Below, piece by piece: positions 26,027-35,204 of a stretch of DNA of 64,000 bases. How positions within the stretch are numbered: position 1 is the first letter of the stretch; each line of letters begins with the position of its first letter. The notes under the pieces were generated by a model. It searched no databases and was not told the origin of the DNA. It saw nothing but the letters and a program-made list of their open reading frames with translations. Location of the stretch: NCBI GenBank assembly GCA_030825115.1, contig JAPJQL010000017.1, positions 1 to 64,000 on the forward strand. The letters are read 5' to 3'. The translations under genes were made by a program, and so were the position numbers. Source of the stretch: Lachnospiraceae bacterium. Its GTDB lineage: Bacteria > Bacillota > Clostridia > Lachnospirales > Lachnospiraceae.

Positions 26027-26652
26027 GCGAAGAAAAGCTGCAGGCAGAACGGGAACGCCTGGAGCTGATGAAAGAATACGAATATACGTATGCCGCCTGC
26101 GACAATATCTGCGGCATTGATGAGGCAGGACGGGGGCCTCTGGCGGGGCCTGTCGTGGCAGGAGCTGTGGTGCTTCCAAAGGACTGTGAGATCCTGTTTT
26201 TGAACGACTCCAAGAAATTATCGGAAAAACGCAGGGAAGAACTGTTTTTGGAAATCAAAGAAAAAGCGGTCGCCTGGAGCGTAGGCATTGTAGGACCGGA
26301 TGTCATCGACGAGATCAATATCCTGCAGGCAACCTACGAGGCGATGCGCCGGGCAGTCGAAGGTCTGTCCGTGGTCCCGGATATCCTGCTGAATGATGCG
26401 GTTACGATCCCGGGGCTGGAGATGATGCAGGTCCCGATCATAAAAGGGGATGCAAAAAGCGTTTCGATCGCGGCTGCAAGCATTCTTGCGAAGGTAACCA
26501 GGGACCATATGATGAAAGAGTACGATACCCTGTTTCCTGAGTATGGGTTTGCGAAGCATAAAGGATACGGGACGTCGGTCCATACCGGTGCCCTCAGGGA
26601 GTTTGGACCGTGCCCGATCCACAGGCGGACTTTTATCAAGAACTTTTTATAG
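26011..26652 (+). CDS. rnhB: Ribonuclease HII
   Basis: Removes RNA from RNA:DNA hybrids and single ribonucleotides from DNA. The N-terminal active-site motif GIDEAGRGPLAGPVVAG and later LNDAVTIPG region and KHKGYGTSVH are typical. 213 residues. The start overlaps lepB2. A type 1 RNase H is also present at 43.2 kb. Confidence 0.96.
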   Translation: MARKISEEKLQAERERLELMKEYEYTYAACDNICGIDEAGRGPLAGPVVAGAVVLPKDCEILFLNDSKKLSEKRREELFLEIKEKAVAWSVGIVGPDVIDEINILQATYEAMRRAVEGLSVVPDILLNDAVTIPGLEMMQVPIIKGDAKSVSIAAASILAKVTRDHMMKEYDTLFPEYGFAKHKGYGTSVHTGALREFGPCPIHRRTFIKNFL

Positions 26653-26663
26653 CGGAAGATAAA

Positions 26664-27014
26664 ATGGAAAGAAAAAACAAACGGATGCTTGGCAGCGAAT
26701 ATGAAAAACGGGCGGCCGGCTACCTGAAAAGCCGGGGGCTTGAGATACTCGAGAGGAACTATCGGTGCAGACAGGGGGAGATCGATTTGGTTGCCAGAGA
26801 TGGTTCCTATCTGGTATTTGTGGAAGTCAAGTACCGCCACGATGACAGCAAGGGAGACCCGGCCGAGGCGGTCGGACCTTATAAGCAGCAGAAAGTCCGG
26901 GCGGCAGCCAGGTATTATCTGTACCAGAACCGGTATGGGGAGGAAACCCCATGCCGGTTTGACGTAGTTGCCATATTGGGTGAGGAGATCAGATGGATCT
27001 GCGATGCATTCTGA
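26664..27014 (+). CDS. YraN family (UPF0102) putative endonuclease-fold protein
   Basis: 116 residues with the restriction-endonuclease-like core: E in RCRQGEIDLVARDG and the VFVEVKYR motif. Function is unproven; in many bacteria it follows rnhB, as here. Start ATG 26664 with GCGGAAG upstream; the longer frame overlaps rnhB and is unlikely. Confidence 0.9.
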   Translation: MERKNKRMLGSEYEKRAAGYLKSRGLEILERNYRCRQGEIDLVARDGSYLVFVEVKYRHDDSKGDPAEAVGPYKQQKVRAAARYYLYQNRYGEETPCRFDVVAILGEEIRWICDAF

Positions 27015-27059
27015 GACGGGAGAAAAAGGATATAGGAAGATGGACGGGAGGATTTACAA

Positions 27060-27929
27060 ATGAATCTTGAATGGAAGAGAAAACCCTGCCCGGAAACAGG
27101 GACGAGACGAGACGGCGTTGTGCTCCGGGAACGAAACGGCGTTCCCTATCTTGCATTCCCTGCGCTTGAAGAGTCAGGTATTGTGAGCCATGCTTTTTCG
27201 ACCAGGCTTGGCGGGGTCAGTGAAGGAAAGTTTGCGACGATGAATCTCACATTTACGAGAGGCGACCGCCCGGAACACGTCATGGAGAATTACCGCCGTA
27301 TGGCGGCCGCACTGGAGGTCGATGCAGAGCGCATGGTGCTGTCCTGGCAGACACACACGGCTAATATCAGAAAAGTCGTGGAGGAGGATGCCGGAAAAGG
27401 AATCACAAAGGAACGAGATTATCAGGATGTGGACGGTCTGATCACCAATGTGCCGGGGATCACGCTTGTGACTTTCTATGCGGATTGTGTTCCTCTCTAT
27501 CTGGTGGACCCGGTAAAACGGGCTGTCGGGCTTGTTCATTCCGGCTGGAAAGGCACGGTGAAACGCATCGGTCAGGCCGCTGTCGATGCGATGGGGCGTG
27601 AATATGGGACCAGGCCAGAGGATTTGATCGTCTGTATCGGTCCGAGCATCTGCCAGGATTGTTTTGAGGTGGGAGAGGAGGTTGTCCGGGAGTTCCGGGC
27701 GGCATTTGATCCTTCTTACCATACAGAACTGTCCTATAAAAAGGGAAGCGGTAAACATCAGCTCAACCTGTGGCGGGCCAATCAGATCATCTTTGAAGAG
27801 GCCGGTGTCCGCCGGGAGAATATCCACACGACGGATATCTGTACCCACTGCAACCCGGAATATTTGTTTTCTCACCGGACAACGGGCAATGAAAGAGGGA
27901 ATCTGGCCGCTTTCCTGTGCCTGAAATAA
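27060..27929 (+). CDS. pgeF: Purine nucleoside phosphorylase-like PgeF (YfiH/YlmD, DUF152)
   Basis: Member of the former 'polyphenol oxidase' family, now linked to purine nucleoside phosphorolysis and to peptidoglycan editing (UDP-MurNAc-L-Ser removal) in E. coli. Metal ligands are visible as QTHTANI, DCVPLYLVDP and VGLVHSGWKGTVKRI; the C-terminus has CTHCNPEYLFSHR. 289 residues, with a longer N-terminus than many homologues. GGGAGG precedes ATG 27060. Confidence 0.9.
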   Translation: MNLEWKRKPCPETGTRRDGVVLRERNGVPYLAFPALEESGIVSHAFSTRLGGVSEGKFATMNLTFTRGDRPEHVMENYRRMAAALEVDAERMVLSWQTHTANIRKVVEEDAGKGITKERDYQDVDGLITNVPGITLVTFYADCVPLYLVDPVKRAVGLVHSGWKGTVKRIGQAAVDAMGREYGTRPEDLIVCIGPSICQDCFEVGEEVVREFRAAFDPSYHTELSYKKGSGKHQLNLWRANQIIFEEAGVRRENIHTTDICTHCNPEYLFSHRTTGNERGNLAAFLCLK

Positions 27930-27943
27930 GAGCGAATAACAAT

Positions 27944-28003
27944 AAAAAGCTTCCGCGGCGACTGACCCTCACAGGCAGGGTACTGGTCGCCGGGAAGCTT
28001 TTT
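27944..28003. terminator. Bidirectional terminator between pgeF and prs
   Basis: AAAAAGCTTCC and GGAAGCTTTTT flank long inner arms (GGCGACTGACCCT with AGGGTACTGGTCGCC). A/T runs on both sides serve both converging genes. Confidence 0.9.
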
Positions 28004-28008
28004 GCAGT

Positions 28009-29217
28009 TTAAACAATCGTCTGGAAGTATTCGTAGCCGCCAGCCTGGTATTTCTGCACCAGCTTCTGGATCTTCTCGGTCGGGGACAGCGCGCGGCCGA
28101 TGGAAACGTCGTGGTTATAAGAATTGATGATAGCGGCAAGGTATTTGCTCATATCGGCTTCCAGATACCACTCACGCTCTAAAAGTGCCTGAGGGCGGTA
28201 GTTTAAGTTGGTGGTGATCACATAGTCGATATAGCCTTTTTCATAAAATTCGTCAAATTTTTCAAGTCCGCTGGTGAACAGACCGAAGGTACAGCAGATG
28301 ATGACTTTCCTGGCCTTGCGTTCTTTCAGCTCCTTGGCAGTGTCTAACATGCTCTCGCCGGATGAAATCATATCATCGATGATCAGCACCGTCTTGCCCT
28401 CTACGGAAGAACCGAGGAACTCATGAGCTACGATCGGGTTGCGTCCGTCGACGACTTTGGAGTAATCTCTTCTCTTGTAGAACATGCCCATGTCCACGCT
28501 CAAGTTGTTGGCAAGATATACGGCGCGGTCCATAGCTCCCTCATCCGGGCTGATGATCATCAGATGGTCTTTGTCGATCCGAAGTTCCTTATCATGGCTA
28601 AACAGGGTTTTGACAAACTGGTACGTCGGCATGAAGTTGTCAAATCCGTTGAGCGGGATTGAATTCTGGACGCGGGGATCGTGTGCGTCAAAGGTGATGA
28701 TATTGTCAACCCCCATATTGACCAGCTCCATCAGCGCCATCGCGCAGTCTAAAGATTCCCGGTGGCTTCTCTTGTGCTGGCGGCCTTCATATAAAAAGGG
28801 CATGATCACGTTGACTCGGTGGGCCGTGGCTACGCTGGCTCCAACGATCCGTTTCAGATCCTGATAATGGTCGTCCGGGGACATGTGGTTGGTATAGCCG
28901 CAGACTGTGTACGGAATACTGTAATTAGTCACATCCACCATCGCAAATAAATCTGCGCCGCGGATGGACTCTTTGATCACACCTTTTGCCTCGCCAGTGC
29001 CAAATCTGGGGCAGGAACAGTTCAGAAGATAAGAATCTACGTCATAACCGCGGTAATTCAGATCCTGCTGGCGGCGCAGCAGCTCTTCGATATCATTTCT
29101 GCGGAACTTCACGATATGGTCGTTGACCTTCTGTGCCAGGTCCCGGCAGCTCTCCAGTGCAGCCAGCTTCAGCGGTGCAACCGGCAGGATATCATTAAAA
29201 ACATAGTTATTCGCCAT
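28009..29217 (-). CDS. prs: Ribose-phosphate pyrophosphokinase, long atypical form
   Basis: Makes PRPP from ribose-5-phosphate and ATP for nucleotide, His and Trp synthesis. The PRPP-binding loop VLIIDDMISSGESMLDTA is near residues 275-292, and the DAHDPRVQNSIP segment corresponds to the DLHAxQIQGFF region of classical enzymes. At 402 residues it is about 85 longer than usual Prs and has an unusual N-terminus. Similar long forms occur in Clostridia. RBS AAGGAG on the minus strand supports ATG 29217. Confidence 0.85.
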   Translation of the reverse strand: MANNYVFNDILPVAPLKLAALESCRDLAQKVNDHIVKFRRNDIEELLRRQQDLNYRGYDVDSYLLNCSCPRFGTGEAKGVIKESIRGADLFAMVDVTNYSIPYTVCGYTNHMSPDDHYQDLKRIVGASVATAHRVNVIMPFLYEGRQHKRSHRESLDCAMALMELVNMGVDNIITFDAHDPRVQNSIPLNGFDNFMPTYQFVKTLFSHDKELRIDKDHLMIISPDEGAMDRAVYLANNLSVDMGMFYKRRDYSKVVDGRNPIVAHEFLGSSVEGKTVLIIDDMISSGESMLDTAKELKERKARKVIICCTFGLFTSGLEKFDEFYEKGYIDYVITTNLNYRPQALLEREWYLEADMSKYLAAIINSYNHDVSIGRALSPTEKIQKLVQKYQAGGYEYFQTIV

Positions 29218-29264
29218 GATATTAACTCCTTCGAAAATGATATTGCGCTAAAATCCTACACTAA

Positions 29265-29294
29265 TTTATAACATTTTATAAAGCAAGCAGTCAA
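29265..29294 (-). promoter_or_regulatory. Promoter of prs
   Basis: On the minus strand: TTGACT (29289-29294), 18-bp spacer, TATAAA (29265-29270). The leader is about 40 bases. Confidence 0.62.
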
Positions 29295-29337
29295 TAGCTT
29301 ATGTCTAATTTTGTAAAAAAAAACAAAATCGGATTCC

Positions 29338-29366
29338 TTTACAAAGCAGATGAATGTTGATATGAT
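29338..29366 (+). promoter_or_regulatory. Promoter of the DUF512-der-plsY-gpsA operon
   Basis: TTTACA (29338-29343), 17-bp spacer, TATGAT (29361-29366), with the ATG 29 bases downstream. The divergent prs promoter lies about 45 bp away. Confidence 0.65.
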
Positions 29367-29394
29367 AGAATCACAATCACGAGAGGAATAAATT

Positions 29395-30756
29395 ATGAAG
29401 GATACAGGACATTTAATTAAGGCGGTCGATGCAGGGTCCATCGCCGAGGAGCTGGAGCTTGAGCCGGGGGACAGGCTTTTGAAAATTAACGGCAATGCCG
29501 TGGAAGATATTTTTGATTACGAGTATTATGTGGACAGCGAAAGCATGGTGATGCTGGTGGAGAAGGCAGACGGAGAGCTGTGGGAGCTGGAGATCGAGAA
29601 CGACTACGAGGATCTGGGGCTCACCTTTGAGAACGGTCTGATGAGCGATTACAAATCCTGCACCAACAAGTGCATTTTCTGTTTTATAGACCAGATGCCT
29701 CCCGGGATGAGGGAGACTTTGTACTTTAAGGATGACGATACCAGGCTTTCTTTCCTGCAGGGGAATTATGTGACCCTGACGAACATGAAGGAGCATGACA
29801 TCCAGAGGATTATCGATTTTAAGCTGGCGCCGATCAATATTTCGGTGCATACCACGAACCCGCAGCTCCGCTGCGACATGCTCCACAACCGTTTTGCGGG
29901 ACAGGCATTGAAGCTGATCGACCGCCTGTATGAGGCCGGAACTCCGATGAACGGGCAGATCGTACTCTGCCGGGAGGTCAACGACGGGGAGGAGTTGGAA
30001 CGGACGATCCGGGACCTTTCGGGATATCTTCCTTATATGGAGAGCGTGTCCGTGGTGCCGGTGGGCCTGTCAAAATACCGGGAAGGCCTGTATCCGTTAA
30101 AACCGTTTGACCGGGAATCTGCAGAGGCGGCGCTGACGGTCATCGAGCGGTGGCAGAAAAAGCTGTTTGCGGAGCACGGTACCCATTTTATCCATGCCAG
30201 CGACGAGTTTTATATCCTGGCAGGGCGGCAGATGCCGGAGGATGAGCGCTATGACGGTTTTCCACAGCTTGAGAACGGGGTCGGCATGCTCCGGCTTTTG
30301 GACTCTGAGGTGACGGAAGCGCTTGGCGAGACGGCAGAAGAGGAGCCAAAGGCCGAGACGGTGTCCATCGCCACGGGATATCTGGCTGCTCCATATATCC
30401 GGCAGCAGATCGACAAGATCATTGCGAAGTATCCGCAGAAGACCGTGAAGCTGTACCCCATCCGCAATGATTTCTTCGGGGAGATGATCACGGTGGCGGG
30501 GCTTGTCACCGGACAGGACATCATGAAACAGCTGGACGGTCGGGAACTGGGAGACCGCCTGCTGCTTCCCGTCTGCATGTTCCGCAGCGGAGAAGAGGTC
30601 TTTTTGGATGATATTACCAGGGCTGACGTGCAAAATGCTTTACAAGTCCCGGTGAATATTGTAAAATCAAGCGGTCAGGATTTTGTACGGTCTGTATTGT
30701 ATCCGACAGAAGAAGAGACTGCCCGTTATCAAGGATACGAACTAAAGGAGATATAA
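29395..30756 (+). CDS. DUF512 protein: PDZ-like plus radical-SAM-type Fe-S protein
   Basis: Conserved clostridial protein of unknown reaction, nearly always next to der. Residues 1-60 form a PDZ-like domain (LIKAVDAGSIAEELELEPGDRLLKINGNAV). A Cys cluster CTNKCIFCFID (CX3CX2C) near residue 90 is the radical-SAM 4Fe-4S site, and the C-terminal half is DUF512. 453 residues. It is separated from der by 3 bp, so strict coupling is likely. A role in ribosome or tRNA modification is sometimes suggested but not shown. Confidence 0.88.
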   Translation: MKDTGHLIKAVDAGSIAEELELEPGDRLLKINGNAVEDIFDYEYYVDSESMVMLVEKADGELWELEIENDYEDLGLTFENGLMSDYKSCTNKCIFCFIDQMPPGMRETLYFKDDDTRLSFLQGNYVTLTNMKEHDIQRIIDFKLAPINISVHTTNPQLRCDMLHNRFAGQALKLIDRLYEAGTPMNGQIVLCREVNDGEELERTIRDLSGYLPYMESVSVVPVGLSKYREGLYPLKPFDRESAEAALTVIERWQKKLFAEHGTHFIHASDEFYILAGRQMPEDERYDGFPQLENGVGMLRLLDSEVTEALGETAEEEPKAETVSIATGYLAAPYIRQQIDKIIAKYPQKTVKLYPIRNDFFGEMITVAGLVTGQDIMKQLDGRELGDRLLLPVCMFRSGEEVFLDDITRADVQNALQVPVNIVKSSGQDFVRSVLYPTEEETARYQGYELKEI

Positions 30757-30759
30757 ATT

Positions 30760-32085
30760 ATGAGTAAACCAATCGTAGCAATCGTAGGACGCCCAAATGT
30801 GGGAAAGTCAACGTTATTTAATGTACTGGCGGGAGATACCATCTCCATTGTCAAGGATACTCCCGGGGTGACCAGAGACCGGATCTATGCGGACTGCAAC
30901 TGGCTGGATATGAATTTTACGCTGATCGATACAGGCGGCATCGAGCCGGACAGCAAGGATATCATCCTGTCCCAGATGAGAGAGCAGGCGCAGATCGCCA
31001 TCGACACCGCGGACGTCATCATCTTTATCGTGGATGTTCGCCAGGGCCTGGTGGATTCGGACTCCAAGGTGGCAGACATGCTCCGCAAGTCCAGAAAGCC
31101 GGTTGTGCTGGCGGTAAACAAAGTGGACAGCTTCCAGAAATTCGGCAACGACGTCTATGAATTTTACAATCTCGGGATCGGCGACCCGGTTCCGGTATCC
31201 GCGGCTTCCCGCCTTGGCATCGGCGATCTGCTGGACGAGGTGACGAAGCATTTCCGTGCAGAGCAGCTGGAAGAAGAGGAGGACGAGCGTCCGAAGGTGG
31301 CGATCGTAGGAAAGCCCAATGTGGGCAAATCCTCCCTGATCAACAAGATGCTGGGAGAAAACAGGGTGATCGTCTCCAACATCGCGGGAACGACCAGAGA
31401 TGCGGTGGATACGGAGGTATCCTATGGCGGCACGGATTATATCTTTATCGATACCGCAGGTCTTCGCAGAAAGAGCAAGATCAAGGAGGACCTGGAACGC
31501 TACAGCATCATCCGTACCGTGACGGCAGTGGAACGCGCCGACGTGGTCATCCTGATGATAGACGCCACAGAGGGCGTGACAGAACAGGATGCCAAGATCG
31601 CAGGCATCGCCCATGACCGGGGCAAGGGCATCATCGTGGCGGTGAACAAGTGGGATGCCATCGAGAAGAATGACAAGACGATCTATGAATTCACGAGAAA
31701 GGTGCAGGATACCCTTTCCTTCATGCAGTACGCGGAGATCGTGTTCATCTCGGCGGTGACGGGGCAGAGGATTGGCAAGATGTTTGAGCTGATCGACCTG
31801 GTGAGAGAGAGCCAGACGCTGAGGATTGCAACCGGCGTGCTGAACGAGATCATGACGGAAGCCGTGGCGCTGCAGCAGCCGCCGTCCGACAAGGGCAAAC
31901 GCCTGAAGCTTTATTATATGACCCAGGTTGCGGTGAAGCCGCCGACCTTTGTCATCTTTGTAAACGACAAGGAACTGATGCATTTCTCCTATGTCCGTTA
32001 TCTGGAGAATAAGATCAGGGAATCATTTGGGTTCAGAGGAACAGCCCTGAAGTTCATTATCCGGGAACGTTCCGGAAAGGAGTAG
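30760..32085 (+). CDS. der: Ribosome biogenesis GTPase Der (EngA)
   Basis: Essential double GTPase for 50S assembly. Two G domains: G1 motifs GRPNVGKST (about 10-18) and GKPNVGKSS (about 184-192), DTGGIEP and DTAGLRRK G3 motifs, and two NKxD motifs, followed by a KH-like C-terminal domain. 441 residues, normal. Confidence 0.97.
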   Translation: MSKPIVAIVGRPNVGKSTLFNVLAGDTISIVKDTPGVTRDRIYADCNWLDMNFTLIDTGGIEPDSKDIILSQMREQAQIAIDTADVIIFIVDVRQGLVDSDSKVADMLRKSRKPVVLAVNKVDSFQKFGNDVYEFYNLGIGDPVPVSAASRLGIGDLLDEVTKHFRAEQLEEEEDERPKVAIVGKPNVGKSSLINKMLGENRVIVSNIAGTTRDAVDTEVSYGGTDYIFIDTAGLRRKSKIKEDLERYSIIRTVTAVERADVVILMIDATEGVTEQDAKIAGIAHDRGKGIIVAVNKWDAIEKNDKTIYEFTRKVQDTLSFMQYAEIVFISAVTGQRIGKMFELIDLVRESQTLRIATGVLNEIMTEAVALQQPPSDKGKRLKLYYMTQVAVKPPTFVIFVNDKELMHFSYVRYLENKIRESFGFRGTALKFIIRERSGKE

Positions 32086-32087
32086 GT

Positions 32088-32726
32088 ATGGAGCGTGTTA
32101 TCTGTCTGGCAATGGGGTATGTGTTCGGTCTGTTTCAGACCGGCTATCTTTACAGCAAATCACAGGGAATGGATATCCGCCAGCACGGCAGCGGAAATGC
32201 CGGCAGTACCAATGTGCTCCGTGTGATGGGGGTGAAGGCGGGGTTCATCGTATTTCTCGGCGACTGTTTTAAGATGGTGTTTGCCTGCCTTTTGACCCGG
32301 TATCTGTTCCGGTCGCAGCCGGAGATGATCTATCTCTACCTGCTCTACACCGGATTTGGCGTAATCCTCGGACATAACTATCCGTTTTTTATGGGATTTA
32401 AGGGCGGCAAGGGCATTGCGGCCTCTGCGGGGCTTCTGTTTTCCACCGACTGGCGGGTGATGTTAGTCTGCCTGGTGGTCTTTGTGGTGACAGTAGCCGT
32501 GACCCGGTATGTGTCCCTTGGCTCGATTCTGGTCATGATCTTGTTTTTTATCGGCATGGTCTTTTTCGGGCACAGAGGGGACTATGGAATCGCCTCCCGG
32601 TATCTGATGGAATTTTACGGCATGGCGGCGGTGATCAGCATCATGGGGATCTGGCGTCACAGGACCAATATCAAACGACTTATCAATGGGACAGAAAATA
32701 AACTAGGCGCAAAAAAGAAGGAGTGA
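32088..32726 (+). CDS. plsY: Glycerol-3-phosphate acyltransferase PlsY
   Basis: Integral membrane enzyme that transfers acyl from acyl-phosphate (made by PlsX) to glycerol-3-phosphate. Motifs GSGNAGSTNVLR, GHNYPFFMGFKGGKG and a later Gly-rich segment match PlsY; about five helices. 212 residues. It lies 2 bp after der and 4 bp before gpsA, which supplies its acceptor substrate. Confidence 0.95.
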   Translation: MERVICLAMGYVFGLFQTGYLYSKSQGMDIRQHGSGNAGSTNVLRVMGVKAGFIVFLGDCFKMVFACLLTRYLFRSQPEMIYLYLLYTGFGVILGHNYPFFMGFKGGKGIAASAGLLFSTDWRVMLVCLVVFVVTVAVTRYVSLGSILVMILFFIGMVFFGHRGDYGIASRYLMEFYGMAAVISIMGIWRHRTNIKRLINGTENKLGAKKKE

Positions 32727-32730
32727 CATC

Positions 32731-33750
32731 ATGGCAGCAATCGGAATCATAGGCGCAGGAAGCTGGGGCATTGCATTATCTGCACTGCTACATAAGAACG
32801 GACACCAGGTGACGGTATGGTCCGCACTGGAGCATGAGGTGGAAAACTTAAGAGAGACAAGGGCGCTAAAGACGCTTCCGGGACTGGTGCTTCCGGAAGA
32901 TATGGCGTTTACGGCTTCCCTGCAGGACGCAATGGCTGACAAGGATATCCTTGTGATGGCAGTGCCGTCCATCTATGTCCGGGGTACGGCGGCGAAGATG
33001 AAGCCGTACTGCCGTTATGGGCAGCTGATCGTCAATGTGGCAAAGGGGATTGAGGAGAGTACGCTTATGACGCTCTCCGAGATCATCGAGAGCGAGATTC
33101 CAAAGGCGAATGTTGCCGTTTTGTCGGGACCCAGCCATGCGGAAGAGGTGAGCCGGGGACTTCCGACCACCTGCGTTGCCGGCGCGAAAGATGAAGATTC
33201 GGCAAAATATATCCAGAATGTATTTATGAGCGAGGTATTCCGTGTCTACACCAGCCCGGATATCGTGGGGATCGAGATAGGCGGGGCGCTTAAGAACGTG
33301 ATCGCCCTTGCCGCGGGCATTGCGGACGGGCTTGGCTATGGCGACAACACAAAGGCGGCCCTGATCACCCGCGGGATCTATGAGATCGCGAAGCTGGGAA
33401 TCGCGATGGGCGGCCAGTTCCAGACCTTCTGCGGACTGTCAGGCATCGGAGACCTGATCGTGACCTGCGCCAGCATGCACAGCCGGAACCGCCGCGCGGG
33501 CATTTTGATCGGAAAAGGTTACTCCATGCAGGCGGCGATGGATGAGGTTCAGATGGTGGTCGAGGGCGTGTATTCCACAAAAGCAGGCGCGGCGCTTGCA
33601 GAAAAATACGGTGTTCCGATGCCCATCATCACGGAAGTAAACGAGGTGCTGTTTGGAGGCAAACCGGCCTCGGAGGCGGTAAATGAACTGATGCTCCGGG
33701 ATAAGACCATCGAAAGCCCGGACATTCCGTGGAATAAGATATCACTTTAA
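32731..33750 (+). CDS. gpsA: Glycerol-3-phosphate dehydrogenase [NAD(P)+]
   Basis: Reduces dihydroxyacetone phosphate to sn-glycerol-3-phosphate for phospholipid synthesis. N-terminal Rossmann motif GAGSWGIALS (about 7-16), VAKGIE, the GPSHAEEV block and the catalytic-lysine region IGGALKNVIALAAGI are present. 339 residues. With plsY it forms a phospholipid-precursor pair. Confidence 0.97.
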   Translation: MAAIGIIGAGSWGIALSALLHKNGHQVTVWSALEHEVENLRETRALKTLPGLVLPEDMAFTASLQDAMADKDILVMAVPSIYVRGTAAKMKPYCRYGQLIVNVAKGIEESTLMTLSEIIESEIPKANVAVLSGPSHAEEVSRGLPTTCVAGAKDEDSAKYIQNVFMSEVFRVYTSPDIVGIEIGGALKNVIALAAGIADGLGYGDNTKAALITRGIYEIAKLGIAMGGQFQTFCGLSGIGDLIVTCASMHSRNRRAGILIGKGYSMQAAMDEVQMVVEGVYSTKAGAALAEKYGVPMPIITEVNEVLFGGKPASEAVNELMLRDKTIESPDIPWNKISL

Positions 33751-33762
33751 CGCACAAAAGTC

Positions 33763-33791
33763 TTGACAATGTATTTTTATCCTACTATAAT
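33763..33791 (+). promoter_or_regulatory. Consensus promoter of livK
   Basis: TTGACA (33763-33768), 17-bp spacer, TATAAT (33786-33791): a perfect match to the sigma-A consensus. The predicted start near 33798 gives a leader of about 65 bases. Confidence 0.88.
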
Positions 33792-33809
33792 AAATTAAGC
33801 TTTAGAGCT

Positions 33810-33839
33810 CGGCTTCTGTCAGAATCAGAAGCCGGTTTT
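33810..33839 (+). promoter_or_regulatory. Leader hairpin before livK, terminator-like
   Basis: CGGCTTCTG and CAGAAGCCG are perfect 9-bp arms with a seven-base loop, then GTTTTATT. It sits between the consensus promoter and the livK RBS. It may attenuate the very strong promoter or protect the 5' end. Confidence 0.6.
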
Positions 33840-33863
33840 ATTATCATGAGGAGGAAAGTATTT

Positions 33864-35060
33864 ATGAGAAAATTAGTTAGTCTTGGGCTGGCAGTAGCGA
33901 TGGCAGCATCCCTGACCGCATGTGGCGGCGGAAACACGACTGCAGAGACGACCGCAGCACCGGCAGCAGGTGCAGACAGTGCGGCAGACAGCTCCACAGC
34001 AGGTCCGGCATTTAAGATCGGCGTAGTCGGTCCTCTGACCGGTCCGGCAGCAGCTTATGGCGTGGCTGTTCAGAATGGCGTTGACCTGGCAATCAAGGAG
34101 ATCAATGCGGCGGGCGGCATCGGCGGCACCATGCTTGAACTGAATTCCCAGGATGACGAGCATGACCCGGAGAAATCGGTGAATGCTTACAATACATTGA
34201 AAGACTGGGGGATGCAGATGCTGGTCGGCGCGGTTACTTCCAAGCCATGTATCGCTGTTTCAGCAGAGTCTGCCAATGATAACCTGTTCCAGATCACCCC
34301 GTCCGGTTCCGCAGTAGAGTGTGTGGCTCCGGATAATGTATTCCGTGTATGTTTTGCTGACCCGGACCAGGGTACTGCATCTGCAAAATATATCGGTGAG
34401 AACAAGCTGGCTACCAAAGTGGCGATCATCTATGACAGCTCTACCGAGTATTCTTCCGGTATCCGTGAGGCGTTTGTGAAAGAGGCCGGCAACCAGGGGA
34501 TTGAAGTGGTAGCAGATGAGGCGTTTACTGCCGACACCAATACCGATTTCTCCGTACAGCTTGACAAGGCAAAAGAAGCCGGCGCAGAGCTGGTATTCCT
34601 GCCAATCTACTATCAGGAGGCTTCCACCATCCTGAAGCAGGCTTCCGACAAAGAGTTTGCACCGCTGTTCTTTGGCTGTGACGGTATGGACGGTATCCTG
34701 TCTGTGGAGAACTTTGACATCTCTCTGGCAGAGGGTCTGATGCTTCTGACCCCATTCTCTGCTGACGAGGCAGACAGCAAAGACTTTACCGAAGCTTATG
34801 TGGCAAGTTACGGCGAGACTCCAAACCAGTTTGCGGCAGATGCTTACGATGCAGTTTATGCGATCAAGGCTGCAGGTGAGAAAGCGGGCATCACCAGCGA
34901 TATGAGCGTATCCGATATATGTGATGCGATGAAGGCTGCCATGACCGAGATTTCGATCGATGGCCTGACCGGCGCAGGCATGACCTGGAACGCGGCAGGT
35001 GAGCCGAACAAGGCTCCGAAGGCGGTTAAGATTGTAAACGGTGCTTACGAAATGCAGTAA
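33864..35060 (+). CDS. livK: Branched-chain amino acid ABC transporter, binding lipoprotein (LivK-like)
   Basis: Extracellular receptor of a Leu/Ile/Val-type (HAAT) importer. Lipobox SLTAC gives Cys20, followed by an Ala/Thr-rich linker; the periplasmic-binding fold starts at FKIGVVGPLTGPAAAYG. Start ATG 33864 has GGAGG upstream. The gene is separated from livHMGF by a terminator and second promoter, allowing excess receptor. Ligand could be any hydrophobic or small amino acid. Confidence 0.9.
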   Translation: MRKLVSLGLAVAMAASLTACGGGNTTAETTAAPAAGADSAADSSTAGPAFKIGVVGPLTGPAAAYGVAVQNGVDLAIKEINAAGGIGGTMLELNSQDDEHDPEKSVNAYNTLKDWGMQMLVGAVTSKPCIAVSAESANDNLFQITPSGSAVECVAPDNVFRVCFADPDQGTASAKYIGENKLATKVAIIYDSSTEYSSGIREAFVKEAGNQGIEVVADEAFTADTNTDFSVQLDKAKEAGAELVFLPIYYQEASTILKQASDKEFAPLFFGCDGMDGILSVENFDISLAEGLMLLTPFSADEADSKDFTEAYVASYGETPNQFAADAYDAVYAIKAAGEKAGITSDMSVSDICDAMKAAMTEISIDGLTGAGMTWNAAGEPNKAPKAVKIVNGAYEMQ

Positions 35061-35086
35061 TTTCCGGTACATAGGATTTTAGCCAA

Positions 35087-35118
35087 AGGAGGGCCGTCCC
35101 CGTGACGGTCCTCTTTTT
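35087..35118 (+). terminator. Terminator after livK
   Basis: GAGGGCCGTC pairs with GACGGTCCTC (one G-U) and is followed by five T residues at 35114-35118. Confidence 0.85.
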
Positions 35119-35122
35119 CTTC

Positions 35123-35151
35123 TTGCACTTCGTTTCCTCCTATGATATAAT
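35123..35151 (+). promoter_or_regulatory. Promoter of livHMGF
   Basis: TTGCAC (35123-35128), 17-bp spacer, TATAAT (35146-35151), immediately after the livK terminator and about 50 bases before the livH start. Confidence 0.75.
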
Positions 35152-35204
35152 TCGACATAAATGTTTATTGCGGTACTTTAAACAGATAGAGAGGTGTATT
35201 ATCC

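Noticed and set aside
29308..29329. ATTTTGT/ACAAAAT inverted repeat between prs and the DUF512 gene as an operator or terminator
   Set aside because: Made almost entirely of A/T around an A run; too weak to distinguish from composition.
30814..31983. Long minus-strand open frame opposite der
   Set aside because: Antisense shadow of the two-domain GTPase; GC-rich third positions create long reverse frames.
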